Source: an uncultured Burkholderiales bacterium (lineage in GTDB: Bacteria > Pseudomonadota > Gammaproteobacteria > Burkholderiales > Burkholderiaceae_C). From it: 64,000 nt of DNA. Where the stretch lies: the NCBI GenBank assembly GCA_903832625.1, contig CAILCI010000060.1:1-64000 (forward strand). The letters run 5' to 3'. The notes beneath the pieces were generated by a model, which worked only from the letters and a program-made list of their open reading frames with translations, was not told where the DNA came from and searched no databases. The position numbers and the translations under genes are program-made. This document shows positions 1 to 10,098 of the stretch, piece after piece. The first letter of the stretch is position 1, and every line of letters begins with the position of its first letter.

Positions 1-85
1 AAACATTTCGTTTTTTGAGTCAATTTCTCAGCTTGACCAAAGAAGTGTTGCACGGTGACGAGCGGGTGATATCCAAGGGTAAATC

Positions 86-132
86 TGCATAAAAATGCAG
101 TTGCGCGCATTAAAAAGATGCACTATGATGCA
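86..132 (+). promoter_or_regulatory. Putative box promoter with two TGCA-N6-TGCA operator-like sites (86-99 and 119-132); -35 TTGCGC (101-106), 17-bp spacer, -10 TATGAT (124-129)
   Basis: Read directly: TGCA-taaaaa-TGCA and TGCA-ctatga-TGCA upstream of boxC. The second site overlaps the -10 box and the first abuts the -35. The motif matches my recollection of the TGCA-type operators of BoxR/BzdR-family repressors. Confidence 0.6.
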
Positions 133-171
133 CTTTAATTCCTGCCGCAGCCCTATTTTGTTGGAGACACC

Positions 172-1839
172 ATGACCCAAGCCACCGTTGTCGATTACCG
201 CATCGAACCCAGCCAATACCAGCACTGGTCCGTCAAGTACGAAGGCGAGACGGCCACGTTGCAGCTCAACATCAACGAAGACGCGGGCATTCGCCCCGGC
301 TACAAACTCAAGCTCAATTCGTATGACTTGGGCGTGGACATTGAGTTGAATGACGCGCTGCAACGCATTCGCTTTGAGCATCCCGAAGTCAAGTGCGTGG
401 TGGTCACGTCCTTGAAAGACCGCATTTTTTGCTCGGGCGCGAACATCTTCATGTTGGGCTTGTCCAGCCATGCGTGGAAAGTCAACTTTTGCAAATTCAC
501 CAACGAAACCCGCAACGGCATGGAAGACTCCAGCCGCAACGAGGGTTTGAAGTTCGTTGCGGCCGTGAATGGCGCCTGTGCGGGCGGTGGCTACGAACTG
601 GCCTTGGCCTGTGACGACATTGTGTTGGTGGACGACCGCTCCAGCAGCGTGTCGCTGCCCGAAGTGCCTCTGTTGGGTGTGTTGCCCGGCACCGGTGGTT
701 TGACCCGCGTGACCGACAAGCGCAAAGTGCGTCACGATTTGGCCGATATTTTTTGCACCAGCGTCGAAGGTGTGCGCGGTCAACGCGCTGTGGAATGGCG
801 TTTGGTGGACGAAGTGGCCAAGCCCGCGCAATTTTCTGCGGCCGTGCAAGCGCGTGTGGCCAAACTGGCTGCACACAGCCAACGCGCTGGCGCTGTGGCA
901 GCGGGCAAGGGCGTGGCTTTGACGCGCTTAGAGAAAAAGGTCAGCGCCGACGCGATTGACTACACCTACGTGCAAGTGGCCTTAGACCGCGCCAAGCGCA
1001 CCGCCACACTCACCGTTCATGCGCCGCACGCGCCCGTCCCCACGACGACGCAAGGCATAGAAGCTGCTGGCGTGAATTGGTATCCGCTGCAAATGGCGCG
1101 CGAATTGGACGACGCGATTTTGAGTCTGCGCACCAACGAGTTAGACATCGGCACTTGGCTCTTGCGCACCCAAGGCGACGCCGCGCTGGTTTTGCAGTCA
1201 GACGCCGTGCTGGTGCAACAGGCCTCGCATTGGTTGGTGCGCGAAACATTGGGCTTTATGCGCCGCACTTTTGCGCGCATTGACGTGTCCTCACGCTCTT
1301 TGTTTGCCTTGGTGGACCAAGGCTCTTGCTTTGCCGGCAGCTTGGCCGAATTGGCGTTTGCCGCCGACCGTGCTTACATGTTGGCCTTGCCCGACTCGCC
1401 AGAGCTTGCGCCACGCATCGCCTTGACTGAATTGAATTTTGGCCACTTGCCCATGGTCAACCACCAATCGCGTTTGCAGCGTCGTTTTTACGAAGAGGTG
1501 GAGCCACTGGAAAAAGTCCGCGCCGTGGTTGGGCAAGCGCTGGATGCCGACCAAGCTTTGGCGTTGGGTTTGGTCACTGCTGCGCCTGATGACATTGACT
1601 GGGCTGACGAAATTCGCATCGCGGTGGAAGAACGCGCCGCCATGTCGCCCGACAGCTTGACCGGTTTGGAAGCCAACCTGCGCTTTAGCCAAAAAGAGTC
1701 GATGGAGACGCGCATTTTTGGGCGACTCTCGGCCTGGCAAAACTGGATTTTCAACCGCCCCAACGCTGTTGGCGAAAAGGGCGCTCTCAAGGTCTATGGC
1801 AAAGGCGAAAAAGCCGCATTTGACCTCAACCGTGTTTAA
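172..1839 (+). CDS. boxC: 2,3-epoxybenzoyl-CoA dihydrolase (BoxC), enoyl-CoA hydratase/isomerase family
   Basis: 555-aa ORF with crotonase motifs (FCSGANIFMLG, GACAGGGYELALACD); followed directly by boxB and boxA. Confidence 0.93.
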   Translation: MTQATVVDYRIEPSQYQHWSVKYEGETATLQLNINEDAGIRPGYKLKLNSYDLGVDIELNDALQRIRFEHPEVKCVVVTSLKDRIFCSGANIFMLGLSSHAWKVNFCKFTNETRNGMEDSSRNEGLKFVAAVNGACAGGGYELALACDDIVLVDDRSSSVSLPEVPLLGVLPGTGGLTRVTDKRKVRHDLADIFCTSVEGVRGQRAVEWRLVDEVAKPAQFSAAVQARVAKLAAHSQRAGAVAAGKGVALTRLEKKVSADAIDYTYVQVALDRAKRTATLTVHAPHAPVPTTTQGIEAAGVNWYPLQMARELDDAILSLRTNELDIGTWLLRTQGDAALVLQSDAVLVQQASHWLVRETLGFMRRTFARIDVSSRSLFALVDQGSCFAGSLAELAFAADRAYMLALPDSPELAPRIALTELNFGHLPMVNHQSRLQRRFYEEVEPLEKVRAVVGQALDADQALALGLVTAAPDDIDWADEIRIAVEERAAMSPDSLTGLEANLRFSQKESMETRIFGRLSAWQNWIFNRPNAVGEKGALKVYGKGEKAAFDLNRV

Positions 1840-1871
1840 CCGACCCATTTCACAGTTACTAGGAGCACCTC

Positions 1872-3299
1872 ATGTCAGCCATCAACTACAGCGACAAAAT
1901 CCCTAACAACGTCAACCTGTCCGAAGACCGCACCTTGCAACGTGCGCTCGAGCATTGGCAACCCAATTACTTGCAATGGTGGCAAGACATGGGGCCTGAC
2001 GGCTCGCACAATTTTGATGTGTACTTGCGCACTGCCGTGAGCGTGGATCCGCAAGGCTGGGCGCAGTTTGGTCACGTCAAAATGCCCGACTACCGCTGGG
2101 GCATCTTTTTGAATGCGGCTGAGCAAGACCGCAAAATCCATTTTGGCGACAACATGGGCGAAGCCGTTTGGCAAGACGTGCCTGGCGAACACCGCGCCAA
2201 CTTGCGCCGCATCATCGTCACCCAAGGCGACACCGAACCCGCTTCGGTCGAGCAACAACGCCACTTAGGCCTGACCGCACCCAGCCAATACGACTTGCGC
2301 AACCTGTTTCAAGTCAATGTGGAAGAAGGTCGCCACCTGTGGGCGATGGTGTATTTGCTGCACAAATACTTTGGCCGCGATGGCCGCGAAGAAGCCGAAG
2401 CCTTGCTGGAGCGCAACAGCGGCAACGACGACAACCCGCGCATTTTGCAAGCCTTCAACGAGAAAACGCCCGACTGGTTGAGCTTTTTCATGTTCACCTA
2501 TTTCACCGACCGTGACGGCAAATTCCAGTTGTGCGCTTTGGCAGAAAGCGCCTTCGACCCGCTGGCGCGCACCACCAAATTCATGCTGACCGAAGAGGCG
2601 CACCACATGTTTGTTGGCGAGTCCGGCGTGGGGCGCGTGATTCAACGCACGGTGGACGCGATGAATCAACTCAAAACCGACGACGTGGGCAAGCTGCGTG
2701 CAGCGGGCGTGATTGATTTGCCCACCTTGCAGCGCTATATCAATTTCCACTTCAGCGTGACGATTGACTTGTTCGGTGCCGACCAGTCTTCTAATGCCGC
2801 CACCTTCTACAGTTCTGGCCTCAAAGGTCGCTACGAAGAAGGCAAACGCACCGACGACCATGTGCTCAAAGGCAACAGCTACAAAGTGCTGGAAGTGGTC
2901 AACGGCCAGTTGATTGAAAAAGAAGTGCCCATGCTCAATGCCTTGAACGAAGTGCTGCGCGACGACTACATCACCGACTCCAAAGGGGGCGTGGAGCGTT
3001 GGAACCGCATCATTGACAAAGCGGGCGTGTCGTACAAACTCACGGTGCCGCACAAAGCTTTCCACCGCAACATTGGTGGTTTGGCGGGCGTCAAAGTCAG
3101 CCCCGATGGCCGCGTGGTCAGCGAAGCCGAATGGAATGCCAAGGTCAACGAATGGCTGCCCAGCGAGCAAGACCGCGCCTATGTGGGCAGCTTGATGGGG
3201 CGTGTGGTCGAACCCGGCAAATTTGCCAACTGGATCGCGCCACCCGTCATGGGCATCAACCGCCAGCCGGTCGATTTTGACTACGTGCGTTTCAACTAA
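1872..3299 (+). CDS. boxB: Benzoyl-CoA 2,3-epoxidase, oxygenase component BoxB
   Basis: 475-aa ORF with BoxB-like sequence ([21 protein letters not shown] di-iron region); between boxC and boxA. Confidence 0.93.
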   Translation: MSAINYSDKIPNNVNLSEDRTLQRALEHWQPNYLQWWQDMGPDGSHNFDVYLRTAVSVDPQGWAQFGHVKMPDYRWGIFLNAAEQDRKIHFGDNMGEAVWQDVPGEHRANLRRIIVTQGDTEPASVEQQRHLGLTAPSQYDLRNLFQVNVEEGRHLWAMVYLLHKYFGRDGREEAEALLERNSGNDDNPRILQAFNEKTPDWLSFFMFTYFTDRDGKFQLCALAESAFDPLARTTKFMLTEEAHHMFVGESGVGRVIQRTVDAMNQLKTDDVGKLRAAGVIDLPTLQRYINFHFSVTIDLFGADQSSNAATFYSSGLKGRYEEGKRTDDHVLKGNSYKVLEVVNGQLIEKEVPMLNALNEVLRDDYITDSKGGVERWNRIIDKAGVSYKLTVPHKAFHRNIGGLAGVKVSPDGRVVSEAEWNAKVNEWLPSEQDRAYVGSLMGRVVEPGKFANWIAPPVMGINRQPVDFDYVRFN

Positions 3300-3331
3300 A
3301 GTCAGACCTTTCACGTTTAACCATTTGTGCC

Positions 3332-3598
3332 ATGACCGCCACCACCGAACTGATTCAGCAGCATGTGATTGACCCGGAGATTTGCATCCGCTGCAACACC
3401 TGCGAAGCCACTTGTCCGGTGGGCGCGATCACCCACGACAGCCGCAACTATGTGGTCATCGTGGACAAATGCAATTTGTGTATGGCCTGTGTGCCACCTT
3501 GTCCCACAGGCTCCATCGACAACTGGCGCAGTGTGCCCAAGGCCGCTGCCTACAGCGTGGAAGAGCAATTGGGTTGGGACGAGTGCCCGCACCCTTGA
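3332..3598 (+). CDS. boxA: BoxA N-terminal 2x[4Fe-4S] ferredoxin part, ending at an in-frame TGA
   Basis: Two ferredoxin motifs ([25 protein letters not shown]); ORF stops where the BoxA linker would begin. Confidence 0.85.
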   Translation: MTATTELIQQHVIDPEICIRCNTCEATCPVGAITHDSRNYVVIVDKCNLCMACVPPCPTGSIDNWRSVPKAAAYSVEEQLGWDECPHP

Positions 3599-4611
3599 GC
3601 GCGGCAGAGTTGACCAGCATGGGCGCTGAGTCGGCCGCTTCAAGCGAGGGCGCAAGCGCAGCTTCGCCATCGGTGGCCGCTTTGAGCAGCAGTGGTTTTG
3701 AGAGCGCAGCCACCACGCAAACCCACATGGGTTCGACCGTGCCGCCTTGGTCGGCGGCGCACGCTTACACCAACCTCTATGGCGTCAAAACGCCCATCAC
3801 GGCTTCGGTGGTGGGCAATGTGCAAGTCAACGACGCTGGCACAGCCAACGAAACCCATCACATTGTGTTGGACTTTGGCGCCATGCCGTTTCCAGTGCTC
3901 GAAGGTCAGTCGATTGGCATCATCCCGCCCGGCGTCGATGCGCAAGGCAAACCGCACCATGCAAGGCAGTACTCCATTGCCAGCCCACGCAACGGCGAAC
4001 GTGCGGGCTACAACAATCTGTCGCTCACCGTCAAACGTGTGGTCGAAGACCATGAGGGCCAGCCCGTCAAAGGCGTGGCTTCCAATTACCTGTGCGATTT
4101 GGAAACCGGCGACAGCGTGCAAGTCATTGGCCCCTTTGGTGCCAGCTTCTTGATGCCCAACCATCCCAAATCCAACATCGTGATGATTTGCACGGGCACA
4201 GGCAGCGCCCCCATGCGCGCCATGACCGAGTGGCGACGTCGCTTGCGCCAAAGCGGCAAGTTCGAAAGCGGCAAACTTATGCTGTTTTTTGGCGCGCGCA
4301 CCCAACAAGAATTGCCTTACTTTGGCCCGCTGCAAAAGCTGCCCAAAGATTTCATCGACATTCACTTTGCGTTTTCGCGCACCCCCAACCAACCCAAGCG
4401 CTATGTGCAAGATCTCTTGCGCGAGCGCAGTGCTGACATCACGGCGATGCTCCAAGATGCCAACACCTGTTTTTATGTGTGCGGACTCAAGAGCATGGAA
4501 GAGGGCGTGCTCCACGCCTTGCGTGACATTGCCAACGAAGCAGGTTTAGGTTGGGACGTGGTGGCACCGGTGTTGAAGCGAGAGGGACGCTTGCATTTGG
4601 AGACATATTGA
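3595..4611 (+). CDS. boxA: BoxA C-terminal FAD/NADP(H) reductase part, in the -1 frame relative to the ferredoxin part; start uncertain (TTG 3595 or ATG 3619)
   Basis: FNR-like sequence ([45 protein letters not shown]). The listed ORF starts at 3382, but residues before about 3590 are the ferredoxin domain read out of frame. Confidence 0.85.
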   Translation: MSAAELTSMGAESAASSEGASAASPSVAALSSSGFESAATTQTHMGSTVPPWSAAHAYTNLYGVKTPITASVVGNVQVNDAGTANETHHIVLDFGAMPFPVLEGQSIGIIPPGVDAQGKPHHARQYSIASPRNGERAGYNNLSLTVKRVVEDHEGQPVKGVASNYLCDLETGDSVQVIGPFGASFLMPNHPKSNIVMICTGTGSAPMRAMTEWRRRLRQSGKFESGKLMLFFGARTQQELPYFGPLQKLPKDFIDIHFAFSRTPNQPKRYVQDLLRERSADITAMLQDANTCFYVCGLKSMEEGVLHALRDIANEAGLGWDVVAPVLKREGRLHLETY

Positions 4612-4624
4612 GGTTTAGCGGGCA

Positions 4625-5158
4625 TCACAGCCTAAATTCTTCTCTGTCCATTGCATAGTAAGCGTACTTAATCGCTCCTGCCTTGCTGTCGCGCATCGCC
4701 ATGTGGTGGAGCTTGCCGCCAATTTTTTCCAACGCACGGCGCGAGCGCAGGTTGTTTGCGCCAATGTGAAACCAAACTCTTTGCGCCCAACCAAAGGCGT
4801 GCGTGAGCATCAGGCGTTTGAGCGCGCCGTTGGTGGCTCCGCCCCAATGATTGCGGGCTAAAAAGGTGTAGCCAATCGCCAGTTCACGCTGCGCGGCGTC
4901 TAGGTCGTAATAGCGCGACGCGCCTAGCACTGCGCCGCTGGCGGTTTCGATCACCACCAAGGTGTTGGCACTGCTCAAGCCTGGCGCAAATACCTCTTGC
5001 TCAAACACTTCCCGCTGATAGCGCAGCGGGCTGGGATGTTGTTCCCAAATCAAAGGATCGCTGGCGACGCTGTACAAAGCATCGAAATCATCGGCGTGTA
5101 AGGGACGCAGGGTGAGTGTGTCGCCGTGCAGGGTGGGTTGCGGATTGAAGTCAGTCAT
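4625..5158 (-). CDS. GNAT-family N-acetyltransferase
   Basis: RimJ/RimL-type sequence (LRPLHADDFDALYSVASDP, WGGATNGALKRLMLTHAF). Confidence 0.8.
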   Translation of the reverse strand: MTDFNPQPTLHGDTLTLRPLHADDFDALYSVASDPLIWEQHPSPLRYQREVFEQEVFAPGLSSANTLVVIETASGAVLGASRYYDLDAAQRELAIGYTFLARNHWGGATNGALKRLMLTHAFGWAQRVWFHIGANNLRSRRALEKIGGKLHHMAMRDSKAGAIKYAYYAMDREEFRL

Positions 5159-5207
5159 ACAAAACGTGGGTTAGCAAAGGAATTTAACAGCAAGCTACCA
5201 TCTCCCC

Positions 5208-7814
5208 ATGATGCAAAACCCCAATTCCTCGGAGCCGCACGCCATCACTTGGTGGCAACAAGGCTGGCGCAGCTTGTGGCGCGATGCGCGGGCGGGCGAA
5301 TTGCGCTTGCTGGTGGTGGCTGTGGTGTTGGGCGTGGCGGCTTTGAGTTCGGTGAGTTTTTTGGCCGACCGTTTGAATGCGGGCTTGCAACGCGATGCCA
5401 GTCAGCTTTTAGGCGGCGATGTGGTGGTGGTCAGCGACGCGCCCACGCCCGAGGTTTTCAAGCGCGAAGCTGCGCAGCAAGGTTTGCGCGGCGTGACGAG
5501 TTTGAGCTTTGCAACCATGGCGCGCGCCAACGACAGCGAAGGCGGTGAAAGCCGTTTGGTGGCGCTCAAAGCGGTGGAGTCTGGCTATCCGTTGCGCGGG
5601 CATTTGCGTGTGACCGATTCACTGGCGCAGGCGAATGCCATTGCCAATTCCAATACCAACGACAAATCGCAGCTTTCTTCGGTGGTAGAGACAAATCAAA
5701 TTCCAGCACACGGCGAAGTGTGGGTTGAACCCGCCGTGCTGGAGGCGCTGAATGTGGAAGTAGGCGGCACCTTGCTGCTGGGTAACCAAAGTTTTGTGAT
5801 TCGCCAAGTGCTGTTGCAAGAGCCCGACCGAGGTGCGGGATTTATGAACTTTGCACCGCGTGTTCTGATGAACGCAGCCGACTTGCCCGCCACTGGGCTG
5901 GTGCAGCCCGCCAGTCGGGTGACTTGGCGCTATGCCTTGGCAGCAGACGGTGCAAAGGCCTTGGCACAGGTGCGCAGCTTTGCTGAGTTTGCCGAGCAAG
6001 AGGCCAAAAAGCCCGAGGTCAAAGGCGTGCATGTGGAGTCGCTGGAAGCAGGTCGCCCCGAAATGCGCCAAACCTTGGACAGGGCAGGCAAATTTTTGAA
6101 CTTGGTGGCGCTCTTGGCGGCCTTGCTCAGCGCCGTGGCGGTGGCTTTGTCGGCGCGCAGCTTTGCCGCCAAGCATTTGGACGACTGCGCCATGCTGCGT
6201 GTTTTGGGACAAAGCCAGCGGCAAATTGCTTCGGCTTATGCATTTGAATTTGTGTTGATCGCTGGCGTGGCCAGTGGCTTGGGCGTGGCCTTGGGCTGGG
6301 CTGTGCATTTGGTGTTTGTGCAGTTGTTGGCGGGTTTGGTGGAAACCGCCTTGCCTGCGGCCAGCGCTTGGCCTGTGATCTACGGCATGGGCACGGGCTT
6401 GATGTTGCTGCTTGCTTTTGGTTTGCCGCCCGTGCTGCAACTCGCCAGCGTTCCCGCTTTGCGCGTCATGCGGCGCGACTTAGGCGAGCTCAAAGCCAGC
6501 ACCGTGAGCGTGTGGGGCGTCGGTTTGCTGGGTTTTTCTGGCTTGCTATTGGCGGTGAGCCGCGACCTGCAATTGGGTTTGATGGTGGTGGGCGGCTTTG
6601 CGGGTGCTGCGGTCTTGTTTGCGGGCATGGCTTGGCTGGCGGTGCGATTGCTTCGGCGCACGGTGCGCGAAGGCGCGGCGCCCACATGGTTGATGTTGGC
6701 CACCCGTCAAATCAGCGCCCGACCCGGCTATGCCATGGTGCAAGTCAGCGCTTTGGCGGTGGGTTTGTTGGCCTTGTTTTTGTTGGTGCTATTGCGCACC
6801 GACCTCATCAGCAGTTGGCGCAACGCCACGCCTGCGGATGCGCCCAATCGCTTTGTCATCAACATTCAACCGTCACAGGCGCAAGCATTTTTGAAAAGTT
6901 TACAAAGCGAGGGCGTGGAGAAACTCGATTGGTATCCCATGATTCGAGGCCGTTTGGTGGCGGTCAATCAAACACCGGTGTCCGCTTCTGACTATGTGGA
7001 AGAACGCGCCAAGCGTTTCATCGACCGTGAATTCAACCTTTCCTACAGCCCCGATGCGCCCACACACAACCGCATCGTAGCGGGCGAGTGGACCAGCGAG
7101 GAGGCCGATGCCCTGAGCTTGGAAGAAGGCGTAGCCAAAGCCTTGGGCTTGAAGTTGGGTGATGTCTTGCGCTTTGACATGGCGGGCGTGTTGTACGAGG
7201 CGCGCGTCACCTCCATTCGGCATGTGGATTGGACTTCTATGCGCGCCAACTTCTTTGTCATGTTTCCGGTCAGCCATTTTGTCGATGCGCCAACCACGTT
7301 CATTGCCGCTTTTCGCGCGCCTGTTGAAGGCTTTGACAAACGCTTGGTGCGCCAGTTTCCTAACGTCACCAGCGTGGACATGGGCGCGACTTTGAATCAA
7401 GTGCAAAAAGTGTTGACCCAAGTCAGCCAAGCGGTGGAGTTTTTGTTTGTCTTCACCTTGGCGGCGGGTATGGTGGTCTTGTTTTCAGCCGTGACCGCCA
7501 CCCGCGAAGAGAGAGCGCGTGAATACGCCATCATGCGGGCATTGGGCGCGTCTGGCGCTTTGCTGGCGCGGGTTCAGCGCGCAGAGCTGGCGGGAATTGG
7601 TGCTTTGGCGGGATTTTTGGCCGCGTGTGTCGCCATGCTGTTGGGTTGGGGCTTGGCACGCTATGCCTTTGACTTCAACTGGACGGCCAGCCCGTGGGTG
7701 GTGATGTTGGGCGCCTTGGTCGGCGCGGTGCTGGCGCTGGCCGCAGGCTGGTGGGGTTTGCGCGATGTGTTGCGTCGCCCCGTGGTGCAGACCTTGCGCC
7801 AAGCCATGGATTAA
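5208..7814 (+). CDS. ABC transporter permease, FtsX/MacB-like (YbbP type)
   Basis: 868 aa; two FtsX-like TM regions with a periplasmic insert; typical 'SAVTATREERAREYAIMRALGAS'. Confidence 0.85.
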   Translation: MMQNPNSSEPHAITWWQQGWRSLWRDARAGELRLLVVAVVLGVAALSSVSFLADRLNAGLQRDASQLLGGDVVVVSDAPTPEVFKREAAQQGLRGVTSLSFATMARANDSEGGESRLVALKAVESGYPLRGHLRVTDSLAQANAIANSNTNDKSQLSSVVETNQIPAHGEVWVEPAVLEALNVEVGGTLLLGNQSFVIRQVLLQEPDRGAGFMNFAPRVLMNAADLPATGLVQPASRVTWRYALAADGAKALAQVRSFAEFAEQEAKKPEVKGVHVESLEAGRPEMRQTLDRAGKFLNLVALLAALLSAVAVALSARSFAAKHLDDCAMLRVLGQSQRQIASAYAFEFVLIAGVASGLGVALGWAVHLVFVQLLAGLVETALPAASAWPVIYGMGTGLMLLLAFGLPPVLQLASVPALRVMRRDLGELKASTVSVWGVGLLGFSGLLLAVSRDLQLGLMVVGGFAGAAVLFAGMAWLAVRLLRRTVREGAAPTWLMLATRQISARPGYAMVQVSALAVGLLALFLLVLLRTDLISSWRNATPADAPNRFVINIQPSQAQAFLKSLQSEGVEKLDWYPMIRGRLVAVNQTPVSASDYVEERAKRFIDREFNLSYSPDAPTHNRIVAGEWTSEEADALSLEEGVAKALGLKLGDVLRFDMAGVLYEARVTSIRHVDWTSMRANFFVMFPVSHFVDAPTTFIAAFRAPVEGFDKRLVRQFPNVTSVDMGATLNQVQKVLTQVSQAVEFLFVFTLAAGMVVLFSAVTATREERAREYAIMRALGASGALLARVQRAELAGIGALAGFLAACVAMLLGWGLARYAFDFNWTASPWVVMLGALVGAVLALAAGWWGLRDVLRRPVVQTLRQAMD

Positions 7815-7834
7815 CTCAAGCTTGACAATCGCTG

Positions 7835-8239
7835 ATGCAAATACAAGACAAACCTCCGTTTGATAGCCCCTTTGAGTGGATCGGTGGCGAAGCGCGCGTG
7901 CGCGCCTTGACCGAGCGCTTTTACGACCTCATGGATTTAGAGCCCGCTTTCAGCGAGTTGCGCAGCGCCCACGGCGCAGAATTGGACAACGCACGCCAGC
8001 GTTTGTTCATGTTTTTGTGCGGTTGGTTGGGTGGCCCGAGTTACTACACCGACCAATTCGGCCATCCCATGCTGCGCATGAGGCACATGCCTTTTGCCAT
8101 TGGCATCAAAGAACGCGACCAATGGCTGGCCTGCATGAACCAAGCCATGCAAGAAACACAAGTCCCTGATGCCTTGCGCGAGCGCTTGAACACCAGTTTT
8201 TTTCAGACAGCGGATTGGATGCGGAACAAAGGGGTTTGA
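7835..8239 (+). CDS. Group II truncated haemoglobin
   Basis: 134 aa; 'FMFLCGWLGGPSYYTDQFGHPMLRMRHMPFAIG' is characteristic of trHbII. Confidence 0.88.
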   Translation: MQIQDKPPFDSPFEWIGGEARVRALTERFYDLMDLEPAFSELRSAHGAELDNARQRLFMFLCGWLGGPSYYTDQFGHPMLRMRHMPFAIGIKERDQWLACMNQAMQETQVPDALRERLNTSFFQTADWMRNKGV

Positions 8240-8257
8240 AAAAGTCAGTGAAATAAC

Positions 8258-8899
8258 TCACGTTTTATGTGGCGCCATCAACACCACCAACGCGCCCGCT
8301 CCGCCATCTGAGGGTTTGGCTTGCACAAAGGCCAGCACCTCGTTTTTTTGCACCAGCCAGCGTTGTACTTTGGACTTGAGCACGGGTTCTTTTCCGGGAG
8401 AACCCAAACCTTTGCCGTGCACTACGCGCACGCAACGCCAGCCTTGGCTTTTGGCGCTGCGGATAAATTGCCCCAAGGCCTCTCGGGCCTCATCGCTGCG
8501 CAGACCATGCAAATCAAGCTGGCCTTGAATGCTCCATTCGCCTTTGCGCAGCTTGCGCGTCACGTCTGTGCCTATGCCTACGCGGCGATAGCTCATTTGG
8601 TCGTCCACGTCGAGCAAGGTGCTCACGTCGAACTCGTCGCTCAGGCTTTCTTGCAGGGCGGCTTGTTCGTCTAAAGCTCGTTGCATGACGCTGGGCACGG
8701 GGCGTGGCGTGGGCAAAATCACGCGCTCAGGGGCTTGCAAGGGCTGAACTTTGCCAATGGCGCGGGTGAAGAGGTTGCGCTCTGCTTCGGCGCGCAAGGC
8801 CGCCTCCTGCTTGGCAGCTTCGGCCAAGGCCTGGGAGCGGCTTTGCTCGGCCAGCGTTTTGCGCAGGTCGCCCAAGTCTTGCAGAGATTTAGATTTCAC
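8258..8899 (-). CDS. Smr-domain protein (SmrA-like)
   Basis: C-terminal Smr motifs (LDLHGLRSDEAREAL, VVHGKGLGS). Confidence 0.85.
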   Translation of the reverse strand: MKSKSLQDLGDLRKTLAEQSRSQALAEAAKQEAALRAEAERNLFTRAIGKVQPLQAPERVILPTPRPVPSVMQRALDEQAALQESLSDEFDVSTLLDVDDQMSYRRVGIGTDVTRKLRKGEWSIQGQLDLHGLRSDEAREALGQFIRSAKSQGWRCVRVVHGKGLGSPGKEPVLKSKVQRWLVQKNEVLAFVQAKPSDGGAGALVVLMAPHKT

Positions 8900-9585
8900 A
8901 ACAACCCTTCTTCCGCCAAAGACAAATACTTGCCCTGAGCCACGATGATGTGATCGCGAACCGCCACATCAATCAAGCCCAGCGCGTCTTTGAGCGATTG
9001 GGTGAGTTTAAGGTCGGCAGGCGAGGGCTTGACATTGCCGCCCGGATGGTTGTGCGCCAACACCACGCCGTCCGCGCCCAACGCCAGCGCAGTTTTGGCT
9101 ACTTCGCGGGGATAGACCATGGTTTGCGACACCGAGCCGCGAAACATGGGTTGGTAAGACAGCAGCCGATTGTGGACATCCAAGAACAACACCGCAAACA
9201 CCTCGTGCTTGAGTTGGCCGAGTTCGAGTTGCAAATATTGTTTGACCGCTGCGGGTGAATTCATGACTGCCGTCTCTGACAATTCTTGAGTCAGGGCGCG
9301 CCGCGCCATCTCCAGCACCGCCACCAATTGCGCGCGTTTGGCCGTGCCGCCCATGCCTTTGCAAAATTTCAGCTCGTCCGCGCTGGCGTGAATCAAGCCC
9401 GCAAAGCCTTTGAAATGTTCCAACAATTCTTGCGCCATGCGAAACACGCTTTTGCCTTTGATGCCGGTGCGCAAGAACAAAGCCAGCAGTTCGGTGTCAG
9501 TGAGGGAGGATGCGCCGTGGGTGAGGAGCTTTTCCCTCGGTCGCATTTCTGGGGGAAGTTGCTCAATTGTCATCGAATCGGTCAT
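8896..9585 (-). CDS. radC: RadC/JAMM-family DNA repair protein
   Basis: 'LPPEMRPREKLLTHGASSLTDTELLALFLRTG' and JAMM motif 'LAHNHPGGNVKPSPAD'. Confidence 0.93.
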   Translation of the reverse strand: MTDSMTIEQLPPEMRPREKLLTHGASSLTDTELLALFLRTGIKGKSVFRMAQELLEHFKGFAGLIHASADELKFCKGMGGTAKRAQLVAVLEMARRALTQELSETAVMNSPAAVKQYLQLELGQLKHEVFAVLFLDVHNRLLSYQPMFRGSVSQTMVYPREVAKTALALGADGVVLAHNHPGGNVKPSPADLKLTQSLKDALGLIDVAVRDHIIVAQGKYLSLAEEGLL

Positions 9586-9633
9586 GCGGCACGGCTTTCA
9601 GCAAGGCTATGGCGAGGTTTCTACAATATCGCC

Positions 9634-10098
9634 ATGTCAGAACATCTAACAAGTGGCAACCCTACCATTACCCCCGGCGCTTTTTTAACGCTCCACTATC
9701 GGCTTTGTGGAGCGCAAGGCGACATCATCAACACATTTGCCGATAAGCCTGCCACCTTGTCGCTGGGTTCGGGCGAGTTGTCGCCGGCCTTGGAGCAGCG
9801 TCTCATTGGCTTGACCGAAGGCACGCGCACCACGTTTGAAGTGCCTGCTGGCGAGGCCTTTGGTGAGCGCAACCCCGACATGCAGCAATGGGTGAGCAAA
9901 GACTTGCTCAAAGAATTTGGCGATCCTGACGAGCTCTACAACGTGGGTGACGTGGTGCAGTTTCCCGCGCCCAATGGCCAAGGCTCTTTTGCAGGTGCGG
10001 TGCAGCAAGTGGGCGACGACGCGGTGTTGTTCGATTTCAACCACCCGCTGGCTGGTCAAGCGGTGACGTTTGAAGTGCAGGTGATTGGCGTTTTATGA
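9634..10098 (+). CDS. FKBP-type peptidyl-prolyl cis-trans isomerase (SlpA/FkpB-like)
   Basis: FKBP motif '[37 protein letters not shown]'; start ATG 9634 preferred over the ORF-track start 9286; directly upstream of ispH. Confidence 0.85.
   Translation: MSEHLTSGNPTITPGAFLTLHYRLCGAQGDIINTFADKPATLSLGSGELSPALEQRLIGLTEGTRTTFEVPAGEAFGERNPDMQQWVSKDLLKEFGDPDELYNVGDVVQFPAPNGQGSFAGAVQQVGDDAVLFDFNHPLAGQAVTFEVQVIGVL

Noticed and set aside
28-882. 284-aa minus-strand ORF opposite boxC, and many similar long antisense ORFs (e.g. 2265-3314, 32074-33420, 35714-36823, 60590-62194, 62520-63656)
   Set aside because: They lie opposite well-supported genes, have low-complexity His/Gln/Arg- or Ala-rich translations without family motifs, and follow from codon bias on the coding strand.
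3575-3600. Programmed -1 ribosomal frameshift in boxA
   Set aside because: No X-XXY-YYZ slippery heptamer and no obvious downstream pseudoknot near the stop; an indel or a coupled start is more likely.
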